NCBI GenBank assembly: GCA_024640225.1
Contig: JAHEFK010000002.1
Coordinates: 1-64,000, forward strand
Length of the DNA stretch: 64,000 bases
Direction of reading: 5' to 3'
Origin: Bacteroidota bacterium
Lineage (GTDB): Bacteria > Bacteroidota > Bacteroidia > Chitinophagales > Chitinophagaceae
The notes below the pieces were generated by a model, which saw only the letters and a program-made list of their open reading frames with translations, searched no databases and was not told where the DNA came from. Positions 49,664 through 58,341 of the stretch are shown piece by piece. Position 1 is the stretch's first letter, and the number at the start of each line of letters is the position of its first letter. The position numbers were made by a program, and so were the translations under genes.

Positions 49664-50284
49664 CTATATTATGGATGCTGGTATTGCGCCAGCACCTTCT
49701 CTTAAGATAAGGGGGGGTTCTGCTGTACAATCTATAATGGTAGATAATTGTTGTTGTCCAATGCCGCCATCAATTACTAAATCTACAACTTTAGAAAATC
49801 GTTGCCAAATTTCTTCAGGGTCTGTTTCATAGCTGTCCCATTCGTTTGGTGGCAATGACATGCTCATGATAGGATGGCCTAATAAGCTAATAAGTTGTTG
49901 CGTAATTGCATGATCTGGTATTCGAATACCAATAGTATCTTTTTTTATTTTCAAATGCTTAGGCACTTCTTTATTGGCCTCTAGAATAAACGTATAGGGG
50001 CCTGGCAAGCAATGCTTTAATAATCTAAAAATAGGGGTGTTTACATTTTTTGTATAGTTGCTTAAATGACTCAAATCGCTACATACAAAACTAAACTGTG
50101 CTTGTTTTGGAAGCACCTCTTTTATTTTACAAATACGCTCTATGGCTTTTTGATTATAAATATCACAGCCCAATCCATATACCGTATCGGTGGGGTAAAT
50201 AATTACCCCACCTGCTTTTATGCAATCAATTACTTGTTGCAGCAAGCGCTCTTGCGGATTGTCTGGATGTATTTTTAGTAGCAT
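49664..50284 (-). CDS. YrdC/YciO-type L-threonylcarbamoyladenylate synthase
   Basis: The 206 residues are one YrdC/Sua5 domain: KAGGVIIYPTDTVYGLGCD, CKIKEVLPKQAQFSFVC, CLPGPYTFILEA and GIRIPDHAITQQLISLLGHPIMSMSLP. The KxR/SxN motif set that defines true TsaC is partly changed (YciO-like), so it may be a YciO relative rather than the essential TsaC. I take ATG 50284, 4 nt after pepF, which gives the usual MLLKIHPDNP start. The ATG at 50302 would overlap pepF. Confidence 0.88.
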   Translation of the reverse strand: MLLKIHPDNPQERLLQQVIDCIKAGGVIIYPTDTVYGLGCDIYNQKAIERICKIKEVLPKQAQFSFVCSDLSHLSNYTKNVNTPIFRLLKHCLPGPYTFILEANKEVPKHLKIKKDTIGIRIPDHAITQQLISLLGHPIMSMSLPPNEWDSYETDPEEIWQRFSKVVDLVIDGGIGQQQLSTIIDCTAEPPLILREGAGAIPASII

Positions 50285-50288
50285 GGTA

Positions 50289-52016
50289 TTATAACATCTC
50301 ATCTATTGCTGCTGATACAAAAGCAGCTAATTCTTTAATATAAGCCGGACTAAAATCAAATTGTATTCCAGCAATTTGATAAAGTTCTTTCAGCGTTTTG
50401 GTATATCCCAAGCTCAGTGCATTGCAATAATTTGCTAAGGCTTGCTCTTTATTTTGTTTGTATTGGCGCCACATAGCTAATGCACCTAATTGAGCAATGC
50501 CATATTCGATATAATAAAAAGGCACTTCAAATAAATGCAATTGCTTTTGCCAAGAGGCTGCACGGATTGCTTCTAATCCACTCCAATCTACTTCTTGGGT
50601 AGAGAATTTATCTAAGGTTGCTATCCAAGCTTGTGTGCGTTCAGCTTCTGTATGCGCAGGGTTGGTGTAAAGCCAATGTTGGAAAGAATCTATTGTTGCT
50701 ATCCAAGGGAGTACGTCAATGATGCGCTCTAATTCTTCTAGTTGCGCTCTTTTTAAATCCTCTTTGTTTTCATAAAAAACATCCCAATGCTCCATGGAAA
50801 ATAATTCCATACTCATACTGGCCAATTCAGCAATTTCCATTGGGTATTCTTTAAATGCGCTAAGGGTAAGAGGATGGGATAAAAACGAATGAAAAGCGTG
50901 ACCCCCTTCATGCATCATGGTAATAACATCTCCATGAGTGCCTGCGGCGTTCATAAAAATAAAAGGCACTCCAGTTTCTGCCAATGGACAATTATAACCA
51001 CCAGGAGCTTTTCCTTTTCTACTATCTAAATCTAATCTTCCCATCGATTGCATGCTTGCTATGCAAGAAGAAAAGTAAGGGTTCAATTTTTCAAATACTT
51101 GAATTGATTTAGCTGCTAAATCGTTACCATCCGTAAATGGACTCAGTGCTTTTTGCCCTTGCGGTGTAGCGCTGGTATCCCAAGGTCGTAATGCTCCTGG
51201 AAGCTTTAGAAGAGATTTTTTATGCTGTAATAGTTTCTTTTGAATGGGAACAATATGTTCTTGGACCGCTTCATGAAATTCGAAACAATCCTGAACGCTA
51301 TAATCGAATCGACCCAGTTCTTTAAATTTATAATCTCTATAGTTTTCAAAACCAGCGTTTAATGCTATTTGATTTCTTTTTGCGACCAATTGATTAAAAA
51401 GATCGTTTAGCACTTGTTGGTCTGCTAAGCGTCTTTGTGAAATCAAATGAAATACTTCTTTTCTAATGTCAGCATCACTGCTTTGCAGATATTTTGCTGC
51501 TTGTTGCAGGGTCAATTCCTTTTCCTGAAAATGAATAGTCATTTTAGAAGCAGTAGCTCCATATTGTTGCGCGAGCACATTGATAGCTGCCTGAATGGCA
51601 ATATTTTCTTCCTTATACAATGCTATGGCATTGGCAATACCTCTTAAATAGGGAAAATAGCTAGCCTTATCTAAATCCTTTTTAAAAGGAGTTTGATCTA
51701 GTTTTTTTTGTAACTCGAAAGCTAAAGGTTTCAAAGAAGGTTCTATTTCCATTACAAAATAGGTATAAGCTTCTTCTAAGCTAGGGTCTTGTGTATTGCA
51801 GGTCATTTTAATCTGCCTCCAACAAGCATCTTCGCTAATAACAGCTTCCAATTCACTTACATGTAGGAGCCATTCATTCAATGCTTCTTTTGTAGATATT
51901 TGAAAATCAATTAGTTGTTGCACATAAGGCGCAAGCGCTTCCCAAGTAGTAATGGTAAAGTCTTGGGGTAAATAAGACCGTTGAGCAACGGTTAAGGGTT
52001 TAAATACAGGAATCAT
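50289..52016 (-). CDS. pepF: M3-family oligoendopeptidase (PepF type)
   Basis: A cytoplasmic zinc peptidase acting on oligopeptides. The 575 residues have the catalytic HEGGH motif in MMHEGGHAFHSFL, preceded by FIFMNAAGTHGDVITM. The downstream EIAELASMSMELFSMEHW supplies the third ligand. A late active-site segment, YYIEYGIAQLGALAMW, is also present. The N-terminal helical part is typical. It is first in a minus-strand operon with the YrdC-like gene and ligA. Confidence 0.94.
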   Translation of the reverse strand: MIPVFKPLTVAQRSYLPQDFTITTWEALAPYVQQLIDFQISTKEALNEWLLHVSELEAVISEDACWRQIKMTCNTQDPSLEEAYTYFVMEIEPSLKPLAFELQKKLDQTPFKKDLDKASYFPYLRGIANAIALYKEENIAIQAAINVLAQQYGATASKMTIHFQEKELTLQQAAKYLQSSDADIRKEVFHLISQRRLADQQVLNDLFNQLVAKRNQIALNAGFENYRDYKFKELGRFDYSVQDCFEFHEAVQEHIVPIQKKLLQHKKSLLKLPGALRPWDTSATPQGQKALSPFTDGNDLAAKSIQVFEKLNPYFSSCIASMQSMGRLDLDSRKGKAPGGYNCPLAETGVPFIFMNAAGTHGDVITMMHEGGHAFHSFLSHPLTLSAFKEYPMEIAELASMSMELFSMEHWDVFYENKEDLKRAQLEELERIIDVLPWIATIDSFQHWLYTNPAHTEAERTQAWIATLDKFSTQEVDWSGLEAIRAASWQKQLHLFEVPFYYIEYGIAQLGALAMWRQYKQNKEQALANYCNALSLGYTKTLKELYQIAGIQFDFSPAYIKELAAFVSAAIDEML

Positions 52017-52347
52017 GTTGAAAACTACAAATTTTAGTGCAAATTACAATCCTTGGGAGTAAAACTACCCCCGAAATCGACTCAAATTTAATAAAACATA
52101 AGAATATAATAAATTATAATATGAAAGGGTGTCCGTAAGCATTTACTTTTTTATACATTACAATAATTTAATTTTGATTTGAAAAATGAATATATAATTA
52201 ATTATATTATACTATAAATACTATAAATCATATAATTATGCATAGTTATTATAAATAATTTAATATTTTATTAATGTTTTTTAAACCATTATTATTTTTT
52301 TTGATAGCAATATTTTAAAATCTTTTTTTCAGTTTGCCATGATTTTG

Positions 52348-52355
52348 TACCTTTG
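52348..52355 (+). promoter_or_regulatory. Promoter -7 element for candidate small RNA B
   Basis: TACCTTTG matches TAnnTTTG and is followed within 66 nt by an intrinsic terminator, with no coding frame between. Confidence 0.55.
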
Positions 52356-52360
52356 TACTA

Positions 52361-52420
52361 GTTGTGAATTTACTGGGTTAGTAAGTTAGGCCGTTCCGAT
52401 TCTTCGGAATGGCTTTTTTA
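52361..52420 (+). ncRNA. Candidate small RNA B (about 60 nt)
   Basis: It is bounded by a TACCTTTG promoter box and a strong terminator. The 5' part folds as TTACT-GGGTT-AGTAA (52370-52384). The sequence TGGGTTAGTAAGT (52374-52386) is exactly complementary to ACTTACTAACCCA in candidate RNA A at 37477-37489. Only tiny open frames exist. It may be a separate sRNA or a short early-terminated leader upstream of radA. Confidence 0.5.
52390..52419 (+). terminator. Intrinsic terminator of candidate small RNA B
   Basis: A 10-bp stem (GCCGTTCCGA with TCGGAATGGC, one G-T pair), a 4-nt loop TTCT and T6. Confidence 0.85.
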
Positions 52421-52492
52421 TTTTAGGTCATTTTTCATTTTTTATAATTGTATTTCTGAATCCTTTTTTAAAATAACCAGCATCAAAATTTA

Positions 52493-52500
52493 TACATTTG
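52493..52500 (+). promoter_or_regulatory. Promoter -7 element for radA (leaderless layout)
   Basis: TACATTTG matches TAnnTTTG, with only 6 nt to the ATG at 52507. The transcript would have almost no 5' leader. Confidence 0.6.
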
Positions 52501-52506
52501 TATACC

Positions 52507-53877
52507 ATGGCAAAAACAAAAACAGCGTTCTTCTGTCAACAATGCGGTCACGAAACTCCGAAGTGGAATGGCAAATGTGCATCTTGTGGTGCATGGAATT
52601 CTATAGTTGAAGAAGTGATTCAGAAAGAAGATAAAAAATTGGTAAATCAGATTTGGGAAGATGGAAGTCAACAAAAAGTAAGTGCCCAAAAAATTGATGA
52701 GGTACAATTTACCGAGGAACAACGCATCGCAATGCCCGATTCGGAAATCAATAGGGTATTGGGTGGCGGCTTAGTGCCCGGTTCTGTTATTTTGGTTGCA
52801 GGCGAACCAGGGATTGGTAAATCAACGCTGTTTTTGCAATGCGCATTACAATGGAAAAATAAAATTACACTTTATGTTTCGGGTGAAGAAAGTGCTCAAC
52901 AAATAAAAATGCGTGCCGAACGGATGCAATTAAAAAATGAGCAAGTCTATTTATTAAACGCAAGTACTACTCAAACAATTTTTCAGGAAGCAAAAAAAAT
53001 TAAACCCGATTTAATCATCATAGATTCTATTCAAACAATGGAATCGTCTTTAGTAGAAAGTGCTGCAGGAAGTGTATCTCAAGTTAGAGAATGCGCCGCT
53101 GAATTTCAACGATTTGCCAAACTAAGTAATATACCTGTTTGCATTATTGGGCATATAACCAAAGACGGCACCATTGCCGGACCAAAGGTTTTAGAGCATA
53201 TGGTAGATACGGTACTCCAATTTGAAGGTGATCGTCATTATGCCTATAGAATAGTGCGTACTCTAAAAAACCGTTTTGGATCTACTTCAGAATTAGGAAT
53301 TTACGAAATGCAATCGACGGGTATGCGTCCGGTTGCTAATCCCTCAGAAATTTTGCTTTCGCAACATGATGAGCTTTTAAGTGGCATTGCTATTGCTGGT
53401 ACCATGGAAGGATTAAGACCGCTTATGATAGAAGTGCAAGCCTTGGTAACCAATTCGGTATATGGTACACCGCAGCGAACAGTAAGCGGTTTTGACACGC
53501 GTAGAATTCAACTTTTGTTGGCCGTATTAGAAAAAAGAGGCGGATTTATGTTCGGCGCCAAAGATGTTTTTGTCAATATTGCTGGGGGCATAAAAGTAGA
53601 AGATCCTGCAATTGAATTAGCACTCGTATGTGCTCTATTATCTTCTTACGAAGAAAAACCATTGCCCTCCAACATAGTATTAATTGGAGAAATAGGCCTT
53701 TCTGGTGAGATTAGAGCCGTAAATAGAATTGATCAACGGATTGCTGAAGCAGAAAAGTTGGGCATGGATGCAGTTATTGTTCCTAAAGCTAATGCTAAAG
53801 GTTTAGACACTACTAAATTTGGTATTAAAATAAAATGGGTAAATAAAATAGAAGACGTTTACAAGTTAATTTTTTAG
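52507..53877 (+). CDS. radA: DNA repair protein RadA
   Basis: A RecA-like ATPase that helps branch migration during recombination. The 456 residues have a zinc finger (FFCQQCGHETPKWNGKCASCGAW), Walker A AGEPGIGKST, Walker B LIIIDSIQTM, and the RadA-specific LKNRFGSTSELGIYEM (KNRFG motif). A Lon-like C-terminal domain has GGIKVEDPAIELAL and GEIGLSGEIR. I use ATG 52507; the TTG at 52498 overlaps the promoter. comF follows 9 nt later. Confidence 0.96.
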   Translation: MAKTKTAFFCQQCGHETPKWNGKCASCGAWNSIVEEVIQKEDKKLVNQIWEDGSQQKVSAQKIDEVQFTEEQRIAMPDSEINRVLGGGLVPGSVILVAGEPGIGKSTLFLQCALQWKNKITLYVSGEESAQQIKMRAERMQLKNEQVYLLNASTTQTIFQEAKKIKPDLIIIDSIQTMESSLVESAAGSVSQVRECAAEFQRFAKLSNIPVCIIGHITKDGTIAGPKVLEHMVDTVLQFEGDRHYAYRIVRTLKNRFGSTSELGIYEMQSTGMRPVANPSEILLSQHDELLSGIAIAGTMEGLRPLMIEVQALVTNSVYGTPQRTVSGFDTRRIQLLLAVLEKRGGFMFGAKDVFVNIAGGIKVEDPAIELALVCALLSSYEEKPLPSNIVLIGEIGLSGEIRAVNRIDQRIAEAEKLGMDAVIVPKANAKGLDTTKFGIKIKWVNKIEDVYKLIF

Positions 53878-53886
53878 TTATTTATT

Positions 53887-54585
53887 ATGCGTTATTGGAA
53901 TGAATGGAAACAAAGCATGATGCATTTGTTTTTCCCAAGCTTGTGCGCTCTATGCAAACAAGCGTTACTAGTACAAGAAAATACGCTATGTTTTGCATGT
54001 GAGCATAAGTTGCCCTATACACATTTTCATGCACTCCCTAATAATGAAACAACGCTTCGTTTAGCAGGCCGATTTCCTTTTAAACAGGCAACTTCCTTAT
54101 TCTATTTTACACAAGAAAGTGCTGTTCAGCAACTAATGCACGCATTAAAATATGAGCATCGCCCAGCAATAGGTACTTATTTTGGATCCCTTTTGGGACA
54201 ACAATTAAGGGAGATGGAAGCCTTTCAGGCCATAGATGGTATTGTAGCGATACCCTTACATTATAAGAAAGAACAACAGCGTGGCTATAATCAAAGCAAT
54301 TTGATTGCTGCTGCATGTGCAGAAGCCATGGGGCTGCCATTTTATAATAAAGCAATTGTTAGAAAACGATTTACGCAAACACAAACGCTTAAAACTCGTT
54401 CAGAGAGAGTGGATAATATGGAGGAAGCCTTCTTTATAAAAAACACGGAGCTTTTAATTGGTAAGCATCTACTTATAATTGATGATGTATTAACTACAGG
54501 TGCTACAATAGAGGCTTGCGCCCTTCAAGTACTAAAAATACCCAACACGCAAGTAAGCATTGCTACCATTGGGGTTGTTATTTAA
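53887..54585 (+). CDS. ComF-family phosphoribosyltransferase-like protein
   Basis: The 232 residues have an N-terminal zinc-ribbon-like part (CALCKQALL ... CFACEHKL), the family segment YNQSNLIAAACAEAMGLP, and the PRTase motif LLIIDDVLTTGATIEA. ComF proteins take part in natural DNA uptake and may move DNA strands, but biochemical proof is limited. Pairing with radA is common and suggests a shared DNA-processing role. Confidence 0.92.
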   Translation: MRYWNEWKQSMMHLFFPSLCALCKQALLVQENTLCFACEHKLPYTHFHALPNNETTLRLAGRFPFKQATSLFYFTQESAVQQLMHALKYEHRPAIGTYFGSLLGQQLREMEAFQAIDGIVAIPLHYKKEQQRGYNQSNLIAAACAEAMGLPFYNKAIVRKRFTQTQTLKTRSERVDNMEEAFFIKNTELLIGKHLLIIDDVLTTGATIEACALQVLKIPNTQVSIATIGVVI

Positions 54586-54605
54586 TAAATTTTAGTATCT
54601 TGTAA

Positions 54606-54630
54606 CTTAAATTTTAAGAAGAATTTCTTC
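54606..54630 (+). promoter_or_regulatory. Two abutting palindromes upstream of the OmpP1-GDSL pair
   Basis: CTTAAATTTTAAG (54606-54618) and GAAGAATTTCTTC (54618-54630) are both perfect 13-bp palindromes around a central base, sharing one G. They lie 36 nt before the ATG. They could bind a dimeric regulator. An imperfect -7 box TATCTTGT is close by. Confidence 0.4.
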
Positions 54631-54665
54631 AATTAACAATTTAATAATCCTATAAACCAAACATC

Positions 54666-55901
54666 ATGAAAAGAAAACTAAGCATTATTGCTTGTTTACT
54701 AGTATCATCCTCCTTTGTTTACGCTGGAGGTTTTCAAGTAAATATGCAAGGCGTTCGTCAAGTTGCAATGGGAGGCAGTAGCACTGCGCTTACCTATGAT
54801 ATTGCATCTATTTTTTACAACCCAGGTGCATTAGCTAAAACAGCTAAAGGGACGCAAGTTTATTTTAGCGCCAATGGCATCTTTGCTAAAACAACCTTTG
54901 TAGAAACACCTACAGCTGGCTATACTTCAAAAACAGACAATCCAATGTCTACTCCATTTAATTTGTACATTGCTCATAAATTAAACGATAAAATTGCTTT
55001 AGGATTTGGCGTATATACTCCGTTTGGTAGCACCGTAAATTGGGGCAATACCAATGCTAATAGCCTTCGTTATTTAATTGAAAAAATTGAATTACGTAAT
55101 ATTAATTTTCAACCAACAATCAGCTATCAAGTAAATGATAAAGTTTCCATTGGTGCTGGTTTGGTTTATGCTACGGGTTCTGTAGTATTAGAAAAAGGTA
55201 TTCCTTTATTTGATTCTACAGGCAAAGAAGGCATGGGTCATTTAGAAGGAAAAGCTAACAATATTGGCTTCAACATGGGTGTTCACGCACAACTTAACGA
55301 CCGTTTAACCCTAGGTTTGAGCTATCGTTCTCAAGTACGTTTCGACATTAAAAATGGTGATGCAACATTTACGGTCCCTTCTTCATTAGCGGCTAATTTC
55401 CCAAAAACAACTTTTAGCGCAAGCTTACCTATGCCTCAAGTGGCTTCTTTGGGTTTGGCTTACAAAGTAAATAACAAACTTTCTGTGCAAGGTGAAATGA
55501 ATTTTGTAGGATGGGAATCATATAAATCATTAGATTTTACCTATGCTACTACAACCACTACCTTAACGAATAGTACAAGTGCACGAAATTGGGAAAATGT
55601 ATTTATTTTCCGTTTAGGTGCGCACTATCAATATAATGATAAATTAGAATTGATGGCGGGTATTGCGCGTGATCCTTCTCCAGTAAAAGACGGTTATTTT
55701 TCTGCAGAAACACCTGATGCTAATCGCTTCTTAGGTACTGCAGGATTGGTTTATAAAGTGTCTGATAAATTAAATATCATGGCTTCTTATTATTTCACAA
55801 GAACTGACCAAAGAGACATTTATAATAATGCAGATGCCGTAAAAGGTAAAATTCAAACAGCAGCAGTAGCTGGTGGTATTGGCGTGAGCTATAAATTTTA
55901 A
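54666..55901 (+). CDS. Outer membrane transport protein (OmpP1/FadL/TodX family)
   Basis: A signal peptide (MKRKLSIIACLLVSSSFVYA) is followed by the FadL-type N-terminus GGFQVNMQGVRQVAMGGSSTAL and DIASIFYNPGALA, the plug-domain signature. The rest is beta-strand-rich, ends in VSYKF and fits a 14-stranded barrel. The family takes up hydrophobic compounds such as fatty acids or aromatics. The GDSL lipoprotein 20 nt downstream makes a common Bacteroidota pair, so the two may handle lipids or esters together. Confidence 0.93.
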   Translation: MKRKLSIIACLLVSSSFVYAGGFQVNMQGVRQVAMGGSSTALTYDIASIFYNPGALAKTAKGTQVYFSANGIFAKTTFVETPTAGYTSKTDNPMSTPFNLYIAHKLNDKIALGFGVYTPFGSTVNWGNTNANSLRYLIEKIELRNINFQPTISYQVNDKVSIGAGLVYATGSVVLEKGIPLFDSTGKEGMGHLEGKANNIGFNMGVHAQLNDRLTLGLSYRSQVRFDIKNGDATFTVPSSLAANFPKTTFSASLPMPQVASLGLAYKVNNKLSVQGEMNFVGWESYKSLDFTYATTTTTLTNSTSARNWENVFIFRLGAHYQYNDKLELMAGIARDPSPVKDGYFSAETPDANRFLGTAGLVYKVSDKLNIMASYYFTRTDQRDIYNNADAVKGKIQTAAVAGGIGVSYKF

Positions 55902-55921
55902 TTTCTAAAAAAGTACTACTT

Positions 55922-57430
55922 ATGAAACATATTTATTTATTAGGCGCTTCTTTGCTTGTATTAGCATCTTGTAAGCCCAATTTAGAACCAACAAAACCAA
56001 CAAGTGGAGATGCAAATTTCTCTTCTTATGTCGCTATTGGTAATTCTTTAACTGCTGGTTATGCAGATGGAACTTTATACAGAAGCGGTCAAATCAATTC
56101 TTATCCCAACATGCTTGCTGAAATGTTTGCCTTTGCAGGTGGTGGCGAGTTTAAACAACCTTTGTTACCGGGCGATGCAGGATGGCCAAGTTTGAAATAT
56201 GTATTAGGCGTTTCTAGCACGGGTTCATTAGCGCCAACCGTTTATAATGGTGCTATGGATACTGCAGGTAGCAGTACGAATGTGTATGCTGCTGGTCCAT
56301 ACAACAATGTAGGTATTCCTGGTATTCGTTGTATCGATTATATCATGCCGGGTTATGCAACAGCTAATCCGTATGCAGGAAGATTGGTAAACAGTCCATT
56401 GCAAACAGCTTTATCCATGGCAACGTCTAAACCAGCAACCTTTTATACGGTTTGGTTAGGTGCTAACGATGTATTAGGATATGCTACAGGTGGCGGAGTT
56501 GGCAGTGTGAGCACAGGTGTTACGTACCCTACAGCTACCAACAATATTTCATCTACTACTTTGTTTGGCTTTTGCTATGACTCAGTAGTAAATAATTTAG
56601 CTAGAACAGGCGCAAAAGGAGCTTTGATTAATATCCCTGATGTTACTTCAATTCCTTATTTCACTACTGTTCCATATAATCCATTAAATGCTGCAGATCC
56701 AAATTTTGGTCCACAAATCGCAACTTTAAATACACAATTTGCTCAATTAAATCAAGTATTTACAGCTCTTGGAAAACCAGAGCGTAAAATTATTTTTAAT
56801 ACAACAGGCTTATCGCCTTTGTTGATTAAAGATAAAAACTTAACAGATATTGGTACTCAAATGACGGCTGTTTTAACAACTGCAGGTTTGCCTGCTCAAC
56901 AAGCAACATTGTATGGTCAATTATATGGACAATGTCGCCAAGCTACAGCAGCAGATTTATTAGTTTTACCTAGTTCTTCTGTAATTGCAAAACCAAATGC
57001 AACAGCAATTGCAGCTGGTGTTCCGGCACAATTAGCGATCAATGGGATTACGTATCCATTAGAAGATAAGTATGTATTGACCGGTGATTTTAGAGAAGGT
57101 ACAACTACTATTACAGGTGAAATTACTTTAGCTAAAACAGCTACAGCTTCTTTCAATGCCATCATTGCTGCAAAAGCACAAGCAAAAGGATGGGCTTTGG
57201 TTGATATGAATAAATTCTTTGCTTCCTTACAAGCGGGCATGAAATTCAATGGTGTTAATTTTGGCGTGAGCTTTGTTAGCGGTGGTTTATTCTCTTTAGA
57301 CGGAGTACACGGTACTCAAAGAGGATATGCTGTTGTAGCCAATGAAATAATTCGCACAATTAATGCATATTATGGAGCTACGATTCCTGGTGTTGATATC
57401 AATAAATATCCGGGCATTAAATTCCCATAG
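55922..57430 (+). CDS. GDSL/SGNH-type lipoprotein esterase
   Basis: A lipoprotein signal (lipobox LASC, Cys17) is followed by a 480-residue SGNH domain. The block I motif reads AIGNSLTAGY, with the nucleophile Ser and Asn in place of the usual Asp of GDS. Block III has GANDVLGYA (GxND). Block V has DGVHGTQRGYAVVAN, giving Asp and His. The triad is therefore intact. It probably hydrolyses esters at the outer membrane, together with the FadL-like porin. A bidirectional terminator follows. Confidence 0.88.
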   Translation: MKHIYLLGASLLVLASCKPNLEPTKPTSGDANFSSYVAIGNSLTAGYADGTLYRSGQINSYPNMLAEMFAFAGGGEFKQPLLPGDAGWPSLKYVLGVSSTGSLAPTVYNGAMDTAGSSTNVYAAGPYNNVGIPGIRCIDYIMPGYATANPYAGRLVNSPLQTALSMATSKPATFYTVWLGANDVLGYATGGGVGSVSTGVTYPTATNNISSTTLFGFCYDSVVNNLARTGAKGALINIPDVTSIPYFTTVPYNPLNAADPNFGPQIATLNTQFAQLNQVFTALGKPERKIIFNTTGLSPLLIKDKNLTDIGTQMTAVLTTAGLPAQQATLYGQLYGQCRQATAADLLVLPSSSVIAKPNATAIAAGVPAQLAINGITYPLEDKYVLTGDFREGTTTITGEITLAKTATASFNAIIAAKAQAKGWALVDMNKFFASLQAGMKFNGVNFGVSFVSGGLFSLDGVHGTQRGYAVVANEIIRTINAYYGATIPGVDINKYPGIKFP

Positions 57431-57448
57431 TATTACAAATAGTTTATT

Positions 57449-57479
57449 AAAAAAGGCGTGCTCAAGCACGCCTTTTTTT
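57449..57479. terminator. Bidirectional terminator between the GDSL and LRR genes
   Basis: The stem GGCGTGC/GCACGCC with loop TCAA is flanked by A6 and T7. It serves both converging genes. Confidence 0.92.
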
Positions 57480-58323
57480 ATTGAGAAAATCGGTAAGGAT
57501 ATTGACCATTTGGTATTACATGGATATTTTGCCGATAGCGCATGCGCAAATTGGAATAAAAAGGAATCGTGCGATTGTCGATATAAACAAGCTCTAGCTT
57601 AGGTAAATTAGATAAGGATTGCGGTAAATTAATAACACCACAATACACCAAATCTAATTCTTGTAAAAGACTGCAAAATGCAAGTTCTTCTGGAATGTAC
57701 TTTAAATGATTTCTACCAAGAAAAAGAAATTTTAGTGAGCTCAAATTTTTAATAGCACTAGAAATAAATGTTAGTTCATTATTATATGCATCTAAATAGC
57801 TGAGTTTTTTTTCATTATAAATGGATGCCGGTAAGGAGTCGATTTTATTAAAGGAAATATCAATTTTTTTGAGTGCAGTAATTGTTTTTACATAATTGCT
57901 CAAATGATTGATTTGATTGTGTCTTAGATGAATTTCCATTAATTTTGGCAAACTAAAAAGGGCCGCGCTAACTTGCACTAGTTCATTCGCGTTTAAGCTG
58001 ATATATTCGAGGTCTTGAAAGGCCGCTATACTATCGTTTATTACGGAAAGCTGATTATTAAAAAAATTTATCACTTTCAATTTTTTGCAGGTATAAAAAC
58101 TTGGCGGCAAATTTCGAATGCGATTATTAGAAAAATCTACTTCTTCTAAATTGGGAAATTGATTAAAAATATCGGGTAATGCTTGGAGATGCTCATGAAC
58201 GATTTTTATTTTCTTTAAAGCCTGGCCTTGTTCTAAAGCATGTTCCCAAGTAGTAGCTGTTTGCGCAATGCATACCATATGAGTGCTAAGTAAAATACCT
58301 ATCAATGAAAAAAGTCGCTGCAT
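57478..58323 (-). CDS. Secreted leucine-rich repeat protein
   Basis: A signal peptide (MQRLFSLIGILLSTHMVCIAQ) is followed by about eight LRRs of 22-24 residues, for example LEEVDFSNNRIRNLPPSF, LEYISLNANELVQVSAAL and LKFLFLGRNHLKYIPEEL. This is the plain LRR pattern LxxLxLxxNxLxxLP. No membrane anchor, sorting domain or enzyme domain is seen. It is likely a periplasmic or outer-surface binding protein with unknown partner. Its 3' end lies within the shared terminator. Confidence 0.88.
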   Translation of the reverse strand: MQRLFSLIGILLSTHMVCIAQTATTWEHALEQGQALKKIKIVHEHLQALPDIFNQFPNLEEVDFSNNRIRNLPPSFYTCKKLKVINFFNNQLSVINDSIAAFQDLEYISLNANELVQVSAALFSLPKLMEIHLRHNQINHLSNYVKTITALKKIDISFNKIDSLPASIYNEKKLSYLDAYNNELTFISSAIKNLSSLKFLFLGRNHLKYIPEELAFCSLLQELDLVYCGVINLPQSLSNLPKLELVYIDNRTIPFYSNLRMRYRQNIHVIPNGQYPYRFSQ

Positions 58324-58341
58324 CTAGAAGTTTTTTAACGA

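Larger units (their letters stand above)
52017..52506 (+). other. AT-rich intergenic region between pepF and radA
   Basis: About 490 bases without a gene that I can support. 52130-52330 is extremely A/T-rich, with runs such as ATATAATTAATTATATTATAC. I saw no DnaA boxes or tandem repeats. 52348-52420 holds a candidate small RNA with promoter and terminator. The radA promoter is at 52493-52500. Confidence 0.6.

Noticed and set aside
52130-52330. Very AT-rich stretch considered as a replication origin or prophage scar
   Set aside because: No DnaA-box cluster, no dnaA or dnaN nearby, no direct repeats or att-like sites.
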